Of a stretch of 64,000 bases of DNA, positions 25,300-38,700 are shown one piece after another. The stretch lies in the NCBI GenBank assembly GCA_026874595.1, contig CM049308.1:80086124-80150123 (forward strand). Direction: 5' to 3'. Positions within the stretch are counted from its first letter, which is position 1, and every line of letters starts with the position of its first letter. The notes beneath the pieces were generated by a model, which saw only the letters and a list, made by a program, of their open reading frames with translations, searched no databases and was not told where the DNA came from. The position numbers were made by a program, and so were the translations under genes. The stretch is from Sipunculus nudus (lineage: Eukaryota; Annelida; Sipuncula; Golfingiida; Sipunculidae).

Positions 25300-27430
25300 T
25301 TAATTCTTACCACCAGGCTTTGTTATCAAAGCACGAAGGGACCTCAAGGACGGATACGGAGGGGTTTTGATCATAACAGAGATAAACATACCCTGTAATG
25401 AGCATTATGTTTCCAAATACTCAGAACATATCACAATACCCACCAGTACACAGAGCTGGCCCATAAAGACCATCCAGTAGACATAGAAAAATGACAGAAC
25501 ACATCTGTGGAGAGGTTTACGATCTTATATTGACAACCCCTAAGTCCCCATTGTGACCAACAGGAGATTTCAATTTACCAGATATTTCATTGCCACTAAC
25601 ATTTTCAATTACAAGACTTAAAATCCTTTGCAGTGAACACCGACTTCTTAAAACTGTCTGTGGACACAGGCCTGCAGGCCATTAGTGGACTTCCCAACAG
25701 GAAGTCACTCTTCACTCAAACTGTTCCTGACAAATAGGCCGTCCTATATAAATCCAAAGAAACCACTCTCACGAGGAGCGACCATGAGGCAATCTATATA
25801 GAGACTGATGTCCAGGTCAAACTGCAAGCACCCATCAGATGCAAAATATATTAAGAATATATAATATGAGAAAAGACAAACCGGGAAGGGGTAAGAAACA
25901 CCATGTCTGCCTTCAGAGAATCATTCATAGCAGAACATGATGCATCACATCCAATCGCGGGACCAAAATCAAAGAGGACTGCCTTGACGTACTAGCGTAC
26001 CTTCCAAAATATCATCTCAACACTTCAACCATGGGTGAATCACCGAGGACCTAACAGGGCTCTCCAGGAGAAAAGGACGTGCATATAAAAGATACACGAA
26101 GACACGTTCTACATACGACCATTCAACCTACGCCACAAAATCTTGAAGAATACTATACAGGTACTACGTAAATCATAATGGATCAAGAATACAAACAAAA
26201 ACGACCATGGCGAACGGACGCCTGTGGTGTAGCACTGCTGAAGTCGGATGGAACAGTCTGTAGTGATGCCAAGGTGAGAGCAGACATTCTAAATCAACAG
26301 TTCATTTCAGTCACCACACCAGAGAATCCCACAATTCCGATGCCTAATATGGGGCCAAGTAAAGTCCCGAGCAAACGTAAGCTAACATCACGCTAGTTTT
26401 CAAGAAGGGAGAAAGAAGTGCACCAGTAAACTACCGGCCAGTATCACAAACCTCCGTGTGGTGTAGTGTTATGGAATATGTCGTCTACAACCAGATCATC
26501 AGTCACTTGGACAAGTATTTACTGCTGACAGATGCTCAGCATGGAAACGGCGCTCAACTAAGACCCAGCTTAATATGTCAATTAATAATCTAGCACACTG
26601 GGGACCAAAGGGACTACAAATAGTACAACTTCTACGCGGCTTTTGATCAAGTCCCACACAACAGGCTACTGATGACACCCTTAATTGGATTGCAAGTCTC
26701 CTCAACGGGTCAGTCATCACCTGCAACCACTGTTTCATCCGCAGTCTAATAAGGCACCGTCTTAGAACTCTTTCTTTATCGCTATAATTAAATAGCTTTC
26801 ATCAGTTTCATATACAACTAGTTAACATGCTGAACAGAAGGATCAAGACACCAGAGGACCAGGCTACCTTATAGAGAGTTCTCAGCTATGTAAGGAAAAG
26901 TGGCTCATTAAATTCAACCTTGCTAAGTGTGAATTCTCCGAATCACCAAAAGGGAATGCCCTCAGTATGCTGACCCAAGTGCTTAACACAGTGGACTCTA
27001 CATACAAAACACCTCGGCTTTAACAACCACAAAAGTCTCAGCTTGGAAAAACACATATATGTCATAAAAAGGGCAAATTCCACCTTGGCCTTCCTTGTCA
27101 GAAATACTAGCCGGTGCCCAACCTATATGCAATGTGCCTAATCCTGAAAGTCTCTTTGGAAACATTGGGAAACGTTTATGATGTACTGAATATTCAACAA
27201 TAATAGCGGACATCATGGCAGATATTTGCCCACCGAAAACAACTAAAGCTAGGGCCACACCCTAAGGTTTCCTTATACTTTACACAAGAACAACGGTGTA
27301 CAAATCCATCATCTTTCCCACAGAACCATCAGGCTGTGGAACCCCCTACCAGGAGGCATTGTGGAGACCGAGAGCCTGGTCAGTTTCAAGACCTTAATGT
27401 TACATGTTTTTATCCCTTTTGACCAGTTTT
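25300..27430 (+). pseudogene. Decayed non-LTR retrotransposon (jockey/CR1-like) ORF2 relic
   Basis: Fragments of an endonuclease-reverse transcriptase ORF in family order with many frameshifts and stops. They include an endonuclease-RT linker (about 25,620-26,390, e.g. TTLTRSDHEAIYIETDV), the RT segment FKKGERSAPVNYRPVSQTSV at about 26,398-26,460, then NQIISHLDKYLLLTDAQHG. A later segment, KFNLAKCEF ... LNTVDST ... KKGKF, lies at about 26,910-27,080, and the C-terminal phrase TIRLWNPLPGGIVE at about 27,320-27,375. The YADD region is not recognisable and appears deleted. Class is inferred from motif order; exact clade is uncertain. Confidence 0.72.
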
Positions 27431-29696
27431 AATCTGTACTGCACTCCCCCCACATTCAGAATGCGATAATACTGCAGTGGTATAGATCACAAACGTGTTA
27501 ATTCAGACAGATGGTTCCCAAGCAATGTAGTATTATGATTTTCTAATGTGTCATTAAGTTCAGCAGTAGGATGTATAATCAGTTGCACATCTAATTAGAT
27601 GATTGTCTGATGTATGAGTTAATTAGTATGATTAGATCAAATAATACACCAGGGTCCAAGAGCCCGGACCCCCCCCCCTTTTTTTTTTTCTTTTCTTTTT
27701 ATTGCAGACGCCGCAACCTTTGTTAAGGGTGCCCGTGGCATACGTTGCGTAACTATGCATGCAACAGAACAGGTTTGCACTTTGTGTATCTCTGTCCTAC
27801 ATGGTAGGATATATGCGTAATTATACATTCAATCGACGGAATGGTACAAGAAAATGGTATAAAGCGTGCAAACCGACTGTTTCATCCTTTTGAGCCTGTT
27901 GATTCAGATGGTGAAACACACTGGCAACATATGCGTATATAACTATACATGCAATCGAAGACAACCCAAGAAAAACGTAAAAAATGAAGGCTGACAGTGT
28001 GAATACAGAGGATGATGTGAAAGCGCACGAAAAGAACCATCACGATGCGTGCATATATAGATGCTTTAATACCGAAATCAGGGGATCTCAGGGACTTGGA
28101 GCCAAACCAGACATACTGCAGGCCATTTTGTACATTGTATATATACAAGAAAATAACATTGGGAAATGACCGATCAGTTTGCTCTAAAAAAATCATACTG
28201 GTGTCGGAGCTGGTGTGCGCTCCTTAAGAGACTTGCATTTTAGATATGTTTGCATCTTTTGTGACAAATCACCCCTTTCTTTGATACTGACCCATGAAAA
28301 GATATGTTTGTAGCTGACAATCATGCAGTTTGGCCATATCGTAAATTAATTCTTGTGATATCCAGATAGGTTTTGTAAGCCTTTTACATGGACAATCACC
28401 ACTTTTACTCGTGTAGGAATATATATGGACTATATAGGAATATATAGCGCTTGTATCCCTATAGAGCTTCGGTTAGAAACGTGCTCGGGAACTATTTATC
28501 AAATAATCAACCCCTGCATCGCTCATTGCAATCAAGATGATGTTATTCTGGCGGAGTTCATTCAGGCCTTGCATTACACTGCAATACATTTCCCATATTT
28601 TATGCATGAACATTAATAGCTGAGAAGAGGGTACAAGGTCATATCTTGACTGTGGAAATACTGCTCTCATTTTACCATGACGCCTGTTCAGGTACGCCAT
28701 TATTAACAATGTTGGTAACTCTTAAACTTTTTTTGGGTCCAAAAGTTGAAGATTAAGTGGAAAGGCCAGGTGTCATTTACATGATCCTTTTCAACGAAAA
28801 CATGTTGACAATATGATTTGACATTCATATACTATGAAACATTTAATTTTGATGTCAATTCTCCGTGTAGTTTATAACATCAGATAATTGTATTATGATA
28901 TTCACCGGATAAAGGTGTATTTGGTCAGCTTTCACACAATATTATGTAGAATTCATGCTATATGACGAAATCATATGGGTTGGCACGTGCTATGGGTTTG
29001 ATCTTTTTGTAACAATCTGTCTGTATTGTGCCATAAAAATGAACTTCTGTTTACATATGAAATAAACTTTTAAGACTGTTCAGATTTCCCAGGAATAGAC
29101 CTAAAGCTAATAATGAAACTTTTCACAGCGGACCCCCCACATCCCCCCCCCCCAAAAAAAAAAACGGTTCATGGATATCTATAAAAGATGGCATATGCAT
29201 GTATTATGTCTCATATCCCTATAAATGTAGCAAACGTGGATGGGTTGAGCCTTTTAGGGTTATGAACAAACAGCTATCAAGATATTCTTACTACAACAAG
29301 CTATAAAAATCACTCTTGATTTCTTTTTTTTTTAACTTTTGATTTCGCCAAACAACTTAAACCTTTACGGGGGGTTAAAGGCAGAAACAAAGGAGATGGT
29401 TTCTCGGCTCTCCCCCCCCCCTCCCATCACTACATCAGAAATCTTTATTTCTTTCCAGAAAACAAAGAAAAAAAAATTCTATAAAATCCCTGATAATATG
29501 GAATCTATATCGAAAACCTATATAATATAGAGGTTATTAAACTGATTTCTAAAAAAAAGCCTGTAAAAACGACTTTTTTGCATGACAAATTCACGCCATA
29601 GCGAATGCAATGATCGATGTGAATCGTTTGGTGTTGGCGGTTATTATAAAACGCGTAATTATATTACGATTTCTGTCACATTTGTAAACAAGGGAC
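27431..29696. other. Gene-free stretch with homopolymer-rich fragments
   Basis: No exon recognised. C/T and C/A homopolymer junctions at about 27,668-27,690 and 29,140-29,165 look like remains of G-rich MITE-like repeats similar in style to 25,042-25,250. Short open frames are not credible genes. Confidence 0.45.
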
Positions 29697-32230
29697 CCAT
29701 GCGCTCAGCTGTTATGTATGATAAAAAAAATTTGATTTGGAAATTAGGCACCTGCTGGTTTTGTGTTGTAATAAATATAAGCTGTTTTATGAGTTGTTGG
29801 TGTTTAGCTTATGTATGATTTTGATAGTATCTTTGGAGACAGGGAAGAGGATTGATTTCATTTATTTTATTCACAAATGGAGTGCTATTGTCACACAGAT
29901 TTCGACTTGGCCATAAAACTTATTAGCAGCACATATAATATGAGTTTAACTATTTATTAAAATTTAATAACAAATATTGTGTCAAATATAATTTTTATTA
30001 AAAATAATGAGAGAATCATATGATTTTAAAAAATAAAATATAACTGAAATTATTATTAAAATAATATTATGGAATACATTCATGAATGCATTCATGAATA
30101 CATTTTGAAAGTATTTGCACTGGTATTCAAATACTTTCATTGTTACCTGAATTCCTATTCTTATGAAAGAAATTTTATAATGGAGTACGTATTCATTTTT
30201 GTATTCAAATACATTTGCAAAGTATTCGCACCATGTCTGGTATTTATTCAGTTTTCACCAAAACAATGATGTTGAGAATCGAGAATATACAAAATTCACA
30301 AATTTATATTAAAAGAATAAATGTAATATATTCACTTTGGACTACTTTCACATCAATCTTTACACTAGACACAGTAGGAATCTAGATTAATATTATCAAC
30401 TGCATCTTTGTCTATCATTAATTTCCTTCATATGATTCCAAATGATTAATAATGAATAATATGATTTATTTTTTTTATCATTAAAATTGAACTGAAAAAT
30501 ACAATAGGTGACTGCATGGTGTTATTTGAAATACGTGACATTCTATCCATCCATACAAGATTCTTACATCATCAATAACTGCAAGTAAATTTCCTGTTAC
30601 TCATCAACAAACAAATTCCTTTTCTATTAATTTTTCTTTAATTTGTTATTAAAAACCAATAAAATTTATTAATTTATTGTTTATTGTTATGTTGTTGGTC
30701 AACACAACTACTAGATGAGTTGGGTTAGACACCTGGATGAACTGTGGCTGGCCATAAGCTGCCTGGCTGCCCCAGTGTATGCCTCGCCCCAAGCATGCAT
30801 AATTTGCTGAAAGGTCAACAAGGTCAACATACAGGTGACTCAAGAGGGGCTGGGGAGAGCCTGGGTCTGACATAGTCTCACAAAAACATTAATCAAAGCT
30901 ACAATTTTTGGCCAATTTCTTTCAGCTTTCTAAACTAAAAAGCTGAAATTCTTATGTGTGCATGATATGAAAATTATATCAACAGTGCTCACAGGAAATA
31001 AACCTGCTATGGTCAAAAATGGACAAAATTTAAGGTGCTAATTTTATATTTATACTAATAACTTATAAAATTTGAAAAATTCAGAACTAATTTTGGGTAT
31101 TCAATTGAATCTTGATTAAATAATGTTACATCCCTGACAAAAAATCTCTAGCTTCAGCAATCCTCTTGTTAAGGGAGTAAATATATTTCTTCATTTATTA
31201 AAAAGTGCATTATGTTTGGGCTCATAACTTAAACAATTACGCAATACTGACATCATTTTTGGCATGTGCATAGCGAATGTATAGAAAAATATGTATATTA
31301 TATATGATCAAAGTCAGATCAGTCTTAAAGTGTAACAATGGGTTTTTAATGGAAAAATGAAGTTTTTCATTGATATCTCGAAGAAATTAAGTCCTAGTGA
31401 CCAAATTCTTTGCATGGTAGGGGATTTTGGGGACATCTAAATTTATGCCAAATTTTAGGAACCGAGAGCTGAAGCTGGGGAGCTGAGCTCTAGCAAACTG
31501 CATAACACTAGCTTGATGTAAACAATATGTGACATAGTGCTTGAAAACTTGAATAATTTAAATCTACAGTTTTTGATCAACTGGTTTCAAATTTTTGTGT
31601 TAACAGATTAAATGCTAACAAAAACGTGCTGTGAAAATTAAATCCACAGTAGTTATAAGAAATAAACGTGCCATGGTCAAAGATGGGCAAAATTTAAGGT
31701 ACCAATTTTTTTATTTTTGCTAATATTTTAAAACATTCAGAGATTTTGATCTAATTTTGGGCATATAATTTAATTTTGATTAATTAAAGTTATATTACTG
31801 GAAAAAAGTCCTTAGCTTTAACATGTTTTGTGTTAATGGATCAAACATCTTTCCTGATTTTTACAAAATGCATTATGTTTGGGCCAATAATTTTTTTCAA
31901 TTAAATAATACAGACCTAATTTCTGGTATGTTCATAGGAACTATATAGAGGAATATTTATGGTAAATATAAGGAAAAACAGATGAGTGGTTTTGATATAA
32001 GGCAGTCCTGAAGTGTGAAAATAGGTTTTTAATAAAAAAACTAAAGTTTTCCCTTAATTTCTCAACGGAACGAAGTCGCAAAGACCCAGTTTTCGGCTTT
32101 GTTAGATCTTGGGGACATCTAACATTATACAGAATTTTGGATTCCTATAGGTCTTACTGTTTCAAAACGTGCCACATCTACGGACGGACGACGGACAATG
32201 GACCACGACTATAGCTCAGTCAGCTGAGCT
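29697..32230 (-). mobile_element. Hairpin-ended element A2, inverted
   Basis: Reverse-strand copy of the A family, 2,534 bases. On the minus strand it starts AGCTCAGCTGACTGAGCT (the hairpin has lost about 10 internal bases), passes through the CCGT tract and both monomers, and ends GCTCAGCTG-like CAGCTGAGCGCATGGGTCCC then TTGTT (the GACCCATGGGTC hairpin has lost bases). It carries the 22-base palindrome at 30,078-30,099. Together with A1 it forms a large inverted pair around the retroelement relics at 21.7-27.4 kb. Confidence 0.82.
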
Positions 32231-32451
32231 AAAAATGCTATCTGCCTATTGTTCATGCATCAAACGCTAACCCGTGCCATGCCATATCGTATATTTTAAT
32301 GTTCCGACGGCGTCCAGGTGAGCGTAACTTGCCCGACCTTGGATCGGAGGAGTCTATTATCACCTGTACGCTGATTGCATATCTTCGGTTTAAAATCTAA
32401 CGAGCTAGAAACGGCAGAATCTATTATGTGTACAAACTATCATAAGGAAGT

Positions 32452-32539
32452 AGTATAAGAAACATGGACTTATTACAATAAATATTGCATGAGGGAGTAT
32501 AAGAAACATGAACTTATTACAATAAATATTGCATGAGGG
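32452..32539 (+). repeat. 44-bp tandem duplication upstream of HAAO
   Basis: Two adjacent 44-base units beginning AGTATAAGAAACATG at 32,452 and 32,496, differing at about one base. They end about 175 bases before the HAAO start codon, within the probable promoter or 5' UTR. Confidence 0.9.
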
Positions 32540-32713
32540 CATCCACAAAACTATTCACACTCCCGTTTGAAACCTTCAACCCCGACAAAAATGGAACACT
32601 CCGGTTTAGCAGACGAACTAGTTGTGCCGTAAACTGGAACGTGAGCCTCCCGCCCGGGGAAGACTGGCACGGTGAACAGATTTTCGTCTGATAGTTTCTT
32701 CCCAGAATCAATT

Positions 32714-35700
32714 ATGGCGGGAACAGAGGGTACACGCCCGATAAACGTTAACAAATGGATAGAAGAAAACAAGAAGTATTTTCTTCCTCCTGTCTGCAAC
32801 AAGATGATGTAAGTTAATGAGTGACGTAACGTCTTATTGATTGTGATGTGAAGTCATATTCATAACAATATTAAATACATGTACATTGATATGTGTATGT
32901 ATATAGTGTAACATTTCATATGCATGCACATAATAATCGGAGCTGATTTATAGAGGGGGTGCTAGAGGTTGGATGTAGGAGCCCCCCCCCCAGCTCTTTT
33001 TGGAGTAGGAAATCTGTGAAATGTAATTACTGTCTAATCTCTTTCATTCGCCAACCTTGAGACGGGAATTTTCTGGCGGTAGGGTGGCGGTTGATCAAGG
33101 GGGGGGGGGGGCAAATGGGATGGGCAGGGTAGTTAAAATCGGGCAATTATTAGGCTGGTCTTTAGCTAGTCATATTAAAAACAACATTTTAAAACTGTGT
33201 ACAAATGTTATAACTTTATTCACACAGAAAGAACAATTTACAAATAACTACAGAAAAATACAGTGAGTACAAATTATTTACAAAGATACATGTGTATAAA
33301 ATACACGGTAAAATATAAAATTCTCCATGGTTCTCCTTGTGCCGTTTCTCTTTTATCTGAGTCTGCCCCCAAAGAATTCCGTAATGGAGCATTGTTTACC
33401 AGTTTGTGACTGAAGAGCTGATATTCTTTGGTCCATCCTGTAAAATGCGTCAATATCAGACAGTTCGCAGTAGTTCGAGCTCTTGAAATATCACAAGACG
33501 GTCTTCATGGCCTGGCGGTATTCGGCTGATGATGACGGAGGTTGGGAAACTATTTCCTCAGGATTACAGGTTGGACTGGCTGTATCATCAATGCCTGTCA
33601 ATGTTTCCACGATATCTTGATCGCTCAAAGGCTGTGCCGTTCCGATGTTCTGATCAGCATTGACAAATTCCTGAGGAGACATACGTGCACTGTGGTCAAT
33701 CCCCAGACTATCCGTAACTCTTTGTAAAAGCGGAAGGGTTCTGTTTGCTCCTGGACCGTCCTGATCTGTTACCTTTGGCTGATCACCGCTTGGTATTACG
33801 CCTTAATTGCTTCAAACTACTCATGTGGTTTACCTCATTAAATGACACTTACCCAAACAACTCTAGGTGTGAAATAAACACAGGTCACTCGGCTGATGAC
33901 TAATTAATTAGTGGCATCGGGTACTTGATCCATAAGACGTGAGGCGTGACATGTTGTAAACGGAGACGCGGCCAGGTCAGCTGAGCCCGAGCGAAAACTC
34001 GCCGGGTCATAAAATATTCCCGACTTGTCTTAAGTTGGAATCAGAAAGTTGATCAACGGAATGTGGCACATTGGAGTAAAAAAACACCTAGCGGATGGCG
34101 GATAACAAGGCTGGCAAATGAACGAGGTAAATAAGTTTTAAGGAAATTGGGACTTTGTCATTTGTAAGCGGTAGGCGAGGTTGGCGGTTTAACAAGGGGC
34201 GAATGAAAGAGGTTAGAGTATATATATACGCACGCTTAGCACTGGAAATTAGGCCGTAGGCCCTACGGTAATTTTCTTCCTTTTTCATCTGGGTACAAAG
34301 ATGTGTCAAGTATAACAAGCACTCCTTGCATATTTATTCACCTTTGTCAAGGATCACACTCAAAGTAAGCATTATTAATTCACATTTTGAAATGTACCAG
34401 TGGCGTGGATTTATCTTTGGGATGGGGTGGGGGGATTTTAATTGAAATCCTTATGAAACATAATATGATACATGCCAACCTTAATTTATTTGAGATGAAC
34501 AACCAAGTGTAAGATTTAGAAAAGGTTTTTCACTATATGTTTATACCAACCAAGGCTAGGTTTAATATTTTAAAGTATACTCAAAAAATTTTGTGTTCAG
34601 TATAAATTATGGCAAACATCATTCTAACTGATGCATAACTCATCTGTTAATGCTGAGCCGTCAAGCAGAAAGGCAGATTTATAACCAAAGTCTGATGTAT
34701 TTTATTTCCAGTATATAAATCTTTAACTTTTAAACAGCAGTGGGGATGATCACATAGAACTTCCCCTTGCTAAAATGTGGGGGTATTTATACCATCCCCA
34801 TCAACCATCCCCCCCCCCACTTTTGACTACCCTAAAATGTACATAACATAGTGAAACACTACATGTTCTATTAAAAAACAAAACTGTTTGATACCTCTTG
34901 TGTGAATTTCTTGATATGGGTTCAATGCTTATTTACTTTAAGATTGCAAAAGCAGTACAGTTTGGTAGTCTGGTAGTAAATAAGATAAAAACTTGACTAA
35001 TTTGAAATTAAAATGGTATAACTAAAAATAAATCTTAATTTAAAAAATTCCAGTACCAACATGTTATATACAGTTAAATCATAATTTTACATTTTTAGCT
35101 CAGCTGACTATAAGTCATCTGAGCTATAGTCGTGGTTCATTGTCCGTCGTCCGTCCGTCCGTCCGTCCGTCAGTCCGTCCGTCCGTCCGTCCGTAGATGT
35201 GGCACGTTTTGAAACCGTAAGACCTAGGAATCCAAAATTCGGCATAATGTTAGATGTCCCCAAGATCTCCTACCAAGCCGAAAAGTGGGTGTTTGCAACT
35301 TTGTTCCTTTGAGAAATTAAGGGAAAACCTCAATTTTTTATTAAAAACCTATTTTCACACTTCAGGACTGCCTAATATCAAAACCACTCATCTGTTTTAC
35401 CTCATATTTACCATAAATATTCATCTATATAGTTCCTATGTACATGCCAGAAATTATGTCTGTATTATTTAATTTAAAAAAGTTATGGGCCCAAACATAA
35501 TGCATTTTGTAAAAAATCAGAAAAGATATTTGATCACTTAACACAAAAAATGTTAATGCTATGGACCTTTTTTCCAGTAATATAACTTTAATTAATCAAA
35601 ATTAAATTGTATACCCAAAATTAGATGAAAATCTTTTAAATTTTTTAAAATATTAATAAAAATAAAAAATTGGTACCTTAAATTTTGCCCAACTTTGACC

Positions 35701-38700
35701 ATGGCATGTTTTTTTCCTGTAAGTACTGTGGATTTAATTTTCACAGCCTGTTTTTGTTAGCATTTCAACTGTTAACACCAAAAATTTGAAACCAGTTGAT
35801 CAAAAACTGAAGATTTTAATCAAGTTTTCAAGCACCATGTAACATATTGTTTACATCAAGCTAGTGTAATGCAGTTTGCAAGAGCTCAGCTCCCCAGCTT
35901 CAGCTCTAAGTTCCTTAAATTCGGCATACAGTTAGATGTCTCCAAAATGCCCTACCATGCCAAGAATTTGGTCACTAGGACATTAGAGATATTAATGAAA
36001 AACTTCATTTTTCCATTAAAAACCCATTGTTACACTTCAAGACTGCCTAATATCAAAACCACTGATCTGACTTTAATCATAAATAATATACATATTTTTC
36101 ATTCTCTATGCACATGCCAGAATGATGTCAGTATTGTGTAATTGTTTTAAGTTATGGGCCCAAACATAATGCACTTTGTAAAAAATCAAGAAATATATTT
36201 ACTCCCTTAACAAGAGCATTGCTGAAGCTAGAGATTTTTTTGTCAGGGATGTAACATTATTTAATCAAGATTCAATTGAATACCCAAAATTAGTTCTGAA
36301 TTTTTCAAATTTTATTTAGTATAAATATAAAATTTGTACCTTAAATTTTGCCCAACTGTGACCATGGCACGTTTGTTTCCCGTGAGCACTGTTGATATAA
36401 TTTTCATATCATGCACACATAAGCATTTCAGCTTTTTAGTTTAAAAAAGCTGAAAGAAATTGGCCAAAAATTGTAGCTTTTATTAATGTTTTTTATGAGA
36501 CCCTGTCAGACTTTGGCTCTCTCCAGCCCCTCTTGAGTCACCTGTATGTTGACCTTGTTGACCTTTCATCAAATTATGCACGCTTGAGGCGAGGCATACA
36601 TGGAATCCAGGCAGCTTATGGCCAGCCACAGTTGATCCAGGTGTCCAACCCAACTCATCTAGTAGTTTTAACCAAGAACATAACAAAAAACAATAAATTA
36701 ATAAATTTTTATTGGTTTTTAATAACAAATTAAAGAAAAATAGAAAAGGAATTTGTTAGTTTATAATAACAGGAAATTAACTTGCAGTTACTGATGATAT
36801 AAGAATCTTGTATCGATGGGTAGAATGTCACATATTCCAAATAACACCATGCAGTCACCTATGGCATTTTTCAGTTCAATTTTAATGATAAAGAAGTAAA
36901 TCATATTATTCATTACTAATCATTAGGGATCATATGAAGGAAATTAGACAATGATGCAGTTGATAATATTAATCTAGATTCCTGCTGTGTCTAGTGTGTA
37001 CATTGATGTGAAATTAGTCCAAAATGAATTTTTTAGTTATTTTTTAATATAAATAAAAGCCATAACACCAGATACTTATGATCATTATTTAAATGTGTGA
37101 ATTTGGTATATTCTGGATTCTCAACATCATTGTTTGGTGAAAACTGAATAAATTCCAGACATGGTGCAAAAACTTTGTAATTGTATTTAAATACAAATAT
37201 GATTTTGTACTCCATTATAAAATTTCTTGCATAAAGAATGGGAATTCAGGTAAAAATGAAAATATATGAATACTCGTGCAAATACTTTCAAAATGTATTC
37301 ATGAATGCATTCATTATATTATATGTTCTGCTTATAAGTTATATGGCCAAGTCAAAATCTGTGTGACAATAGTACTCCATTTGTTAATAAAATAAATGAA
37401 ATCAATCCTCTTCCCTGTCTCCAAAGGTACTATCAAAATCATACATAAGCTAAACAACAACAACTCATAATACAGCTTATATTTATTACCACACAAAACC
37501 AGCATGTGCCTCATTTCTAAATAGTATTTTTTTATCATATATAACAGCTGAGCGTCGTGACCCATAGGTCCCTTGTTAAATAAAAAAGAAATATTAGAAT
37601 AGATAGAAGGTAAAGACCTTCTTAGTAATATCACCAAGCTGGGCTCTTGTTTAGCCGCCTAAATCGACGTAACGTCTGATGACCTGAGATTGGTCGACTG
37701 TTTATAATATGCACCATCAGACCTAACTGACATATTTTAGTCACCCCTGGTGGCTAGGCTCTTGTTGTCACACCAACAACTGAGACTTGCACAGGTGTTA
37801 ATATTCAGACTTTCCAGGTATTAATATTCATTAAATAGAAACTGTTTCAAAACAGGGTCATACAGTTCCAAGGTTCAAGCCTTTGCAAGCTTCATTTTGA
37901 AGTAAATCGAAAATGACCTCATGTGTAATTACAATTTGTACTGCAAAAAGTGGCTAGACTGCATTAGTCTTTGTTTATGAACTGTACCGTAACACATACC
38001 TGTTATATGTATCACCAAGTAATTAGTTGTGTTTAAATGTCATTAATCAAAATAGTAGGGTCATTTATGGCACTTTGTGTTTCTGTACAAAGTTACTATA
38101 TGACATCCAGGCATATATGAAAGTCATTTGTTATGCAAGGTTAGAAATCATGATTAGTCTGATGTGGTCTAACAGAAGCACTTTAGTGAACACAAAAGTC
38201 ATTCTTGGAAGTGCATGCACAACTTTTTTATTGCACAGCTTACATTATAAGCTTTTCAAGAGAGTGCTCAGCTATGTTGAACAGAGATGTGCATAGCTGT
38301 ATTAGACAGGGAAGTGCACATGTGTTTGACAGGGAAGTGCTCAGCTGTATTTGACAGGGCAGTGCACAGCTGTGTTTGACAAGGGTATGCACAGCTGTGT
38401 TTGACATGGAAGTGTGTAGCCGTGTTAGACAGTGAAGTGCACAACTGTGTTTGACAGGGAAGTGCACATCTGTGTTTGACAGGGAAGTGTAGAGCTGTGT
38501 TAGACAGGGAAGTGCACAGCTGTGTTTGACAGGGAAGTACACAGCTGTCTTGACAAGGAAATGCACAGCTGTCTTTGATAGGGAAGTGTATAGCTGTGTT
38601 AGACAGGGAAGTGCACATCAGTGTTTGACAAGGAAGTGCAGAGTTGTGTCTTACAAGAAACTGTATAGCTGTGTATGACTGTGAAGTGCACAGCTGTGTT

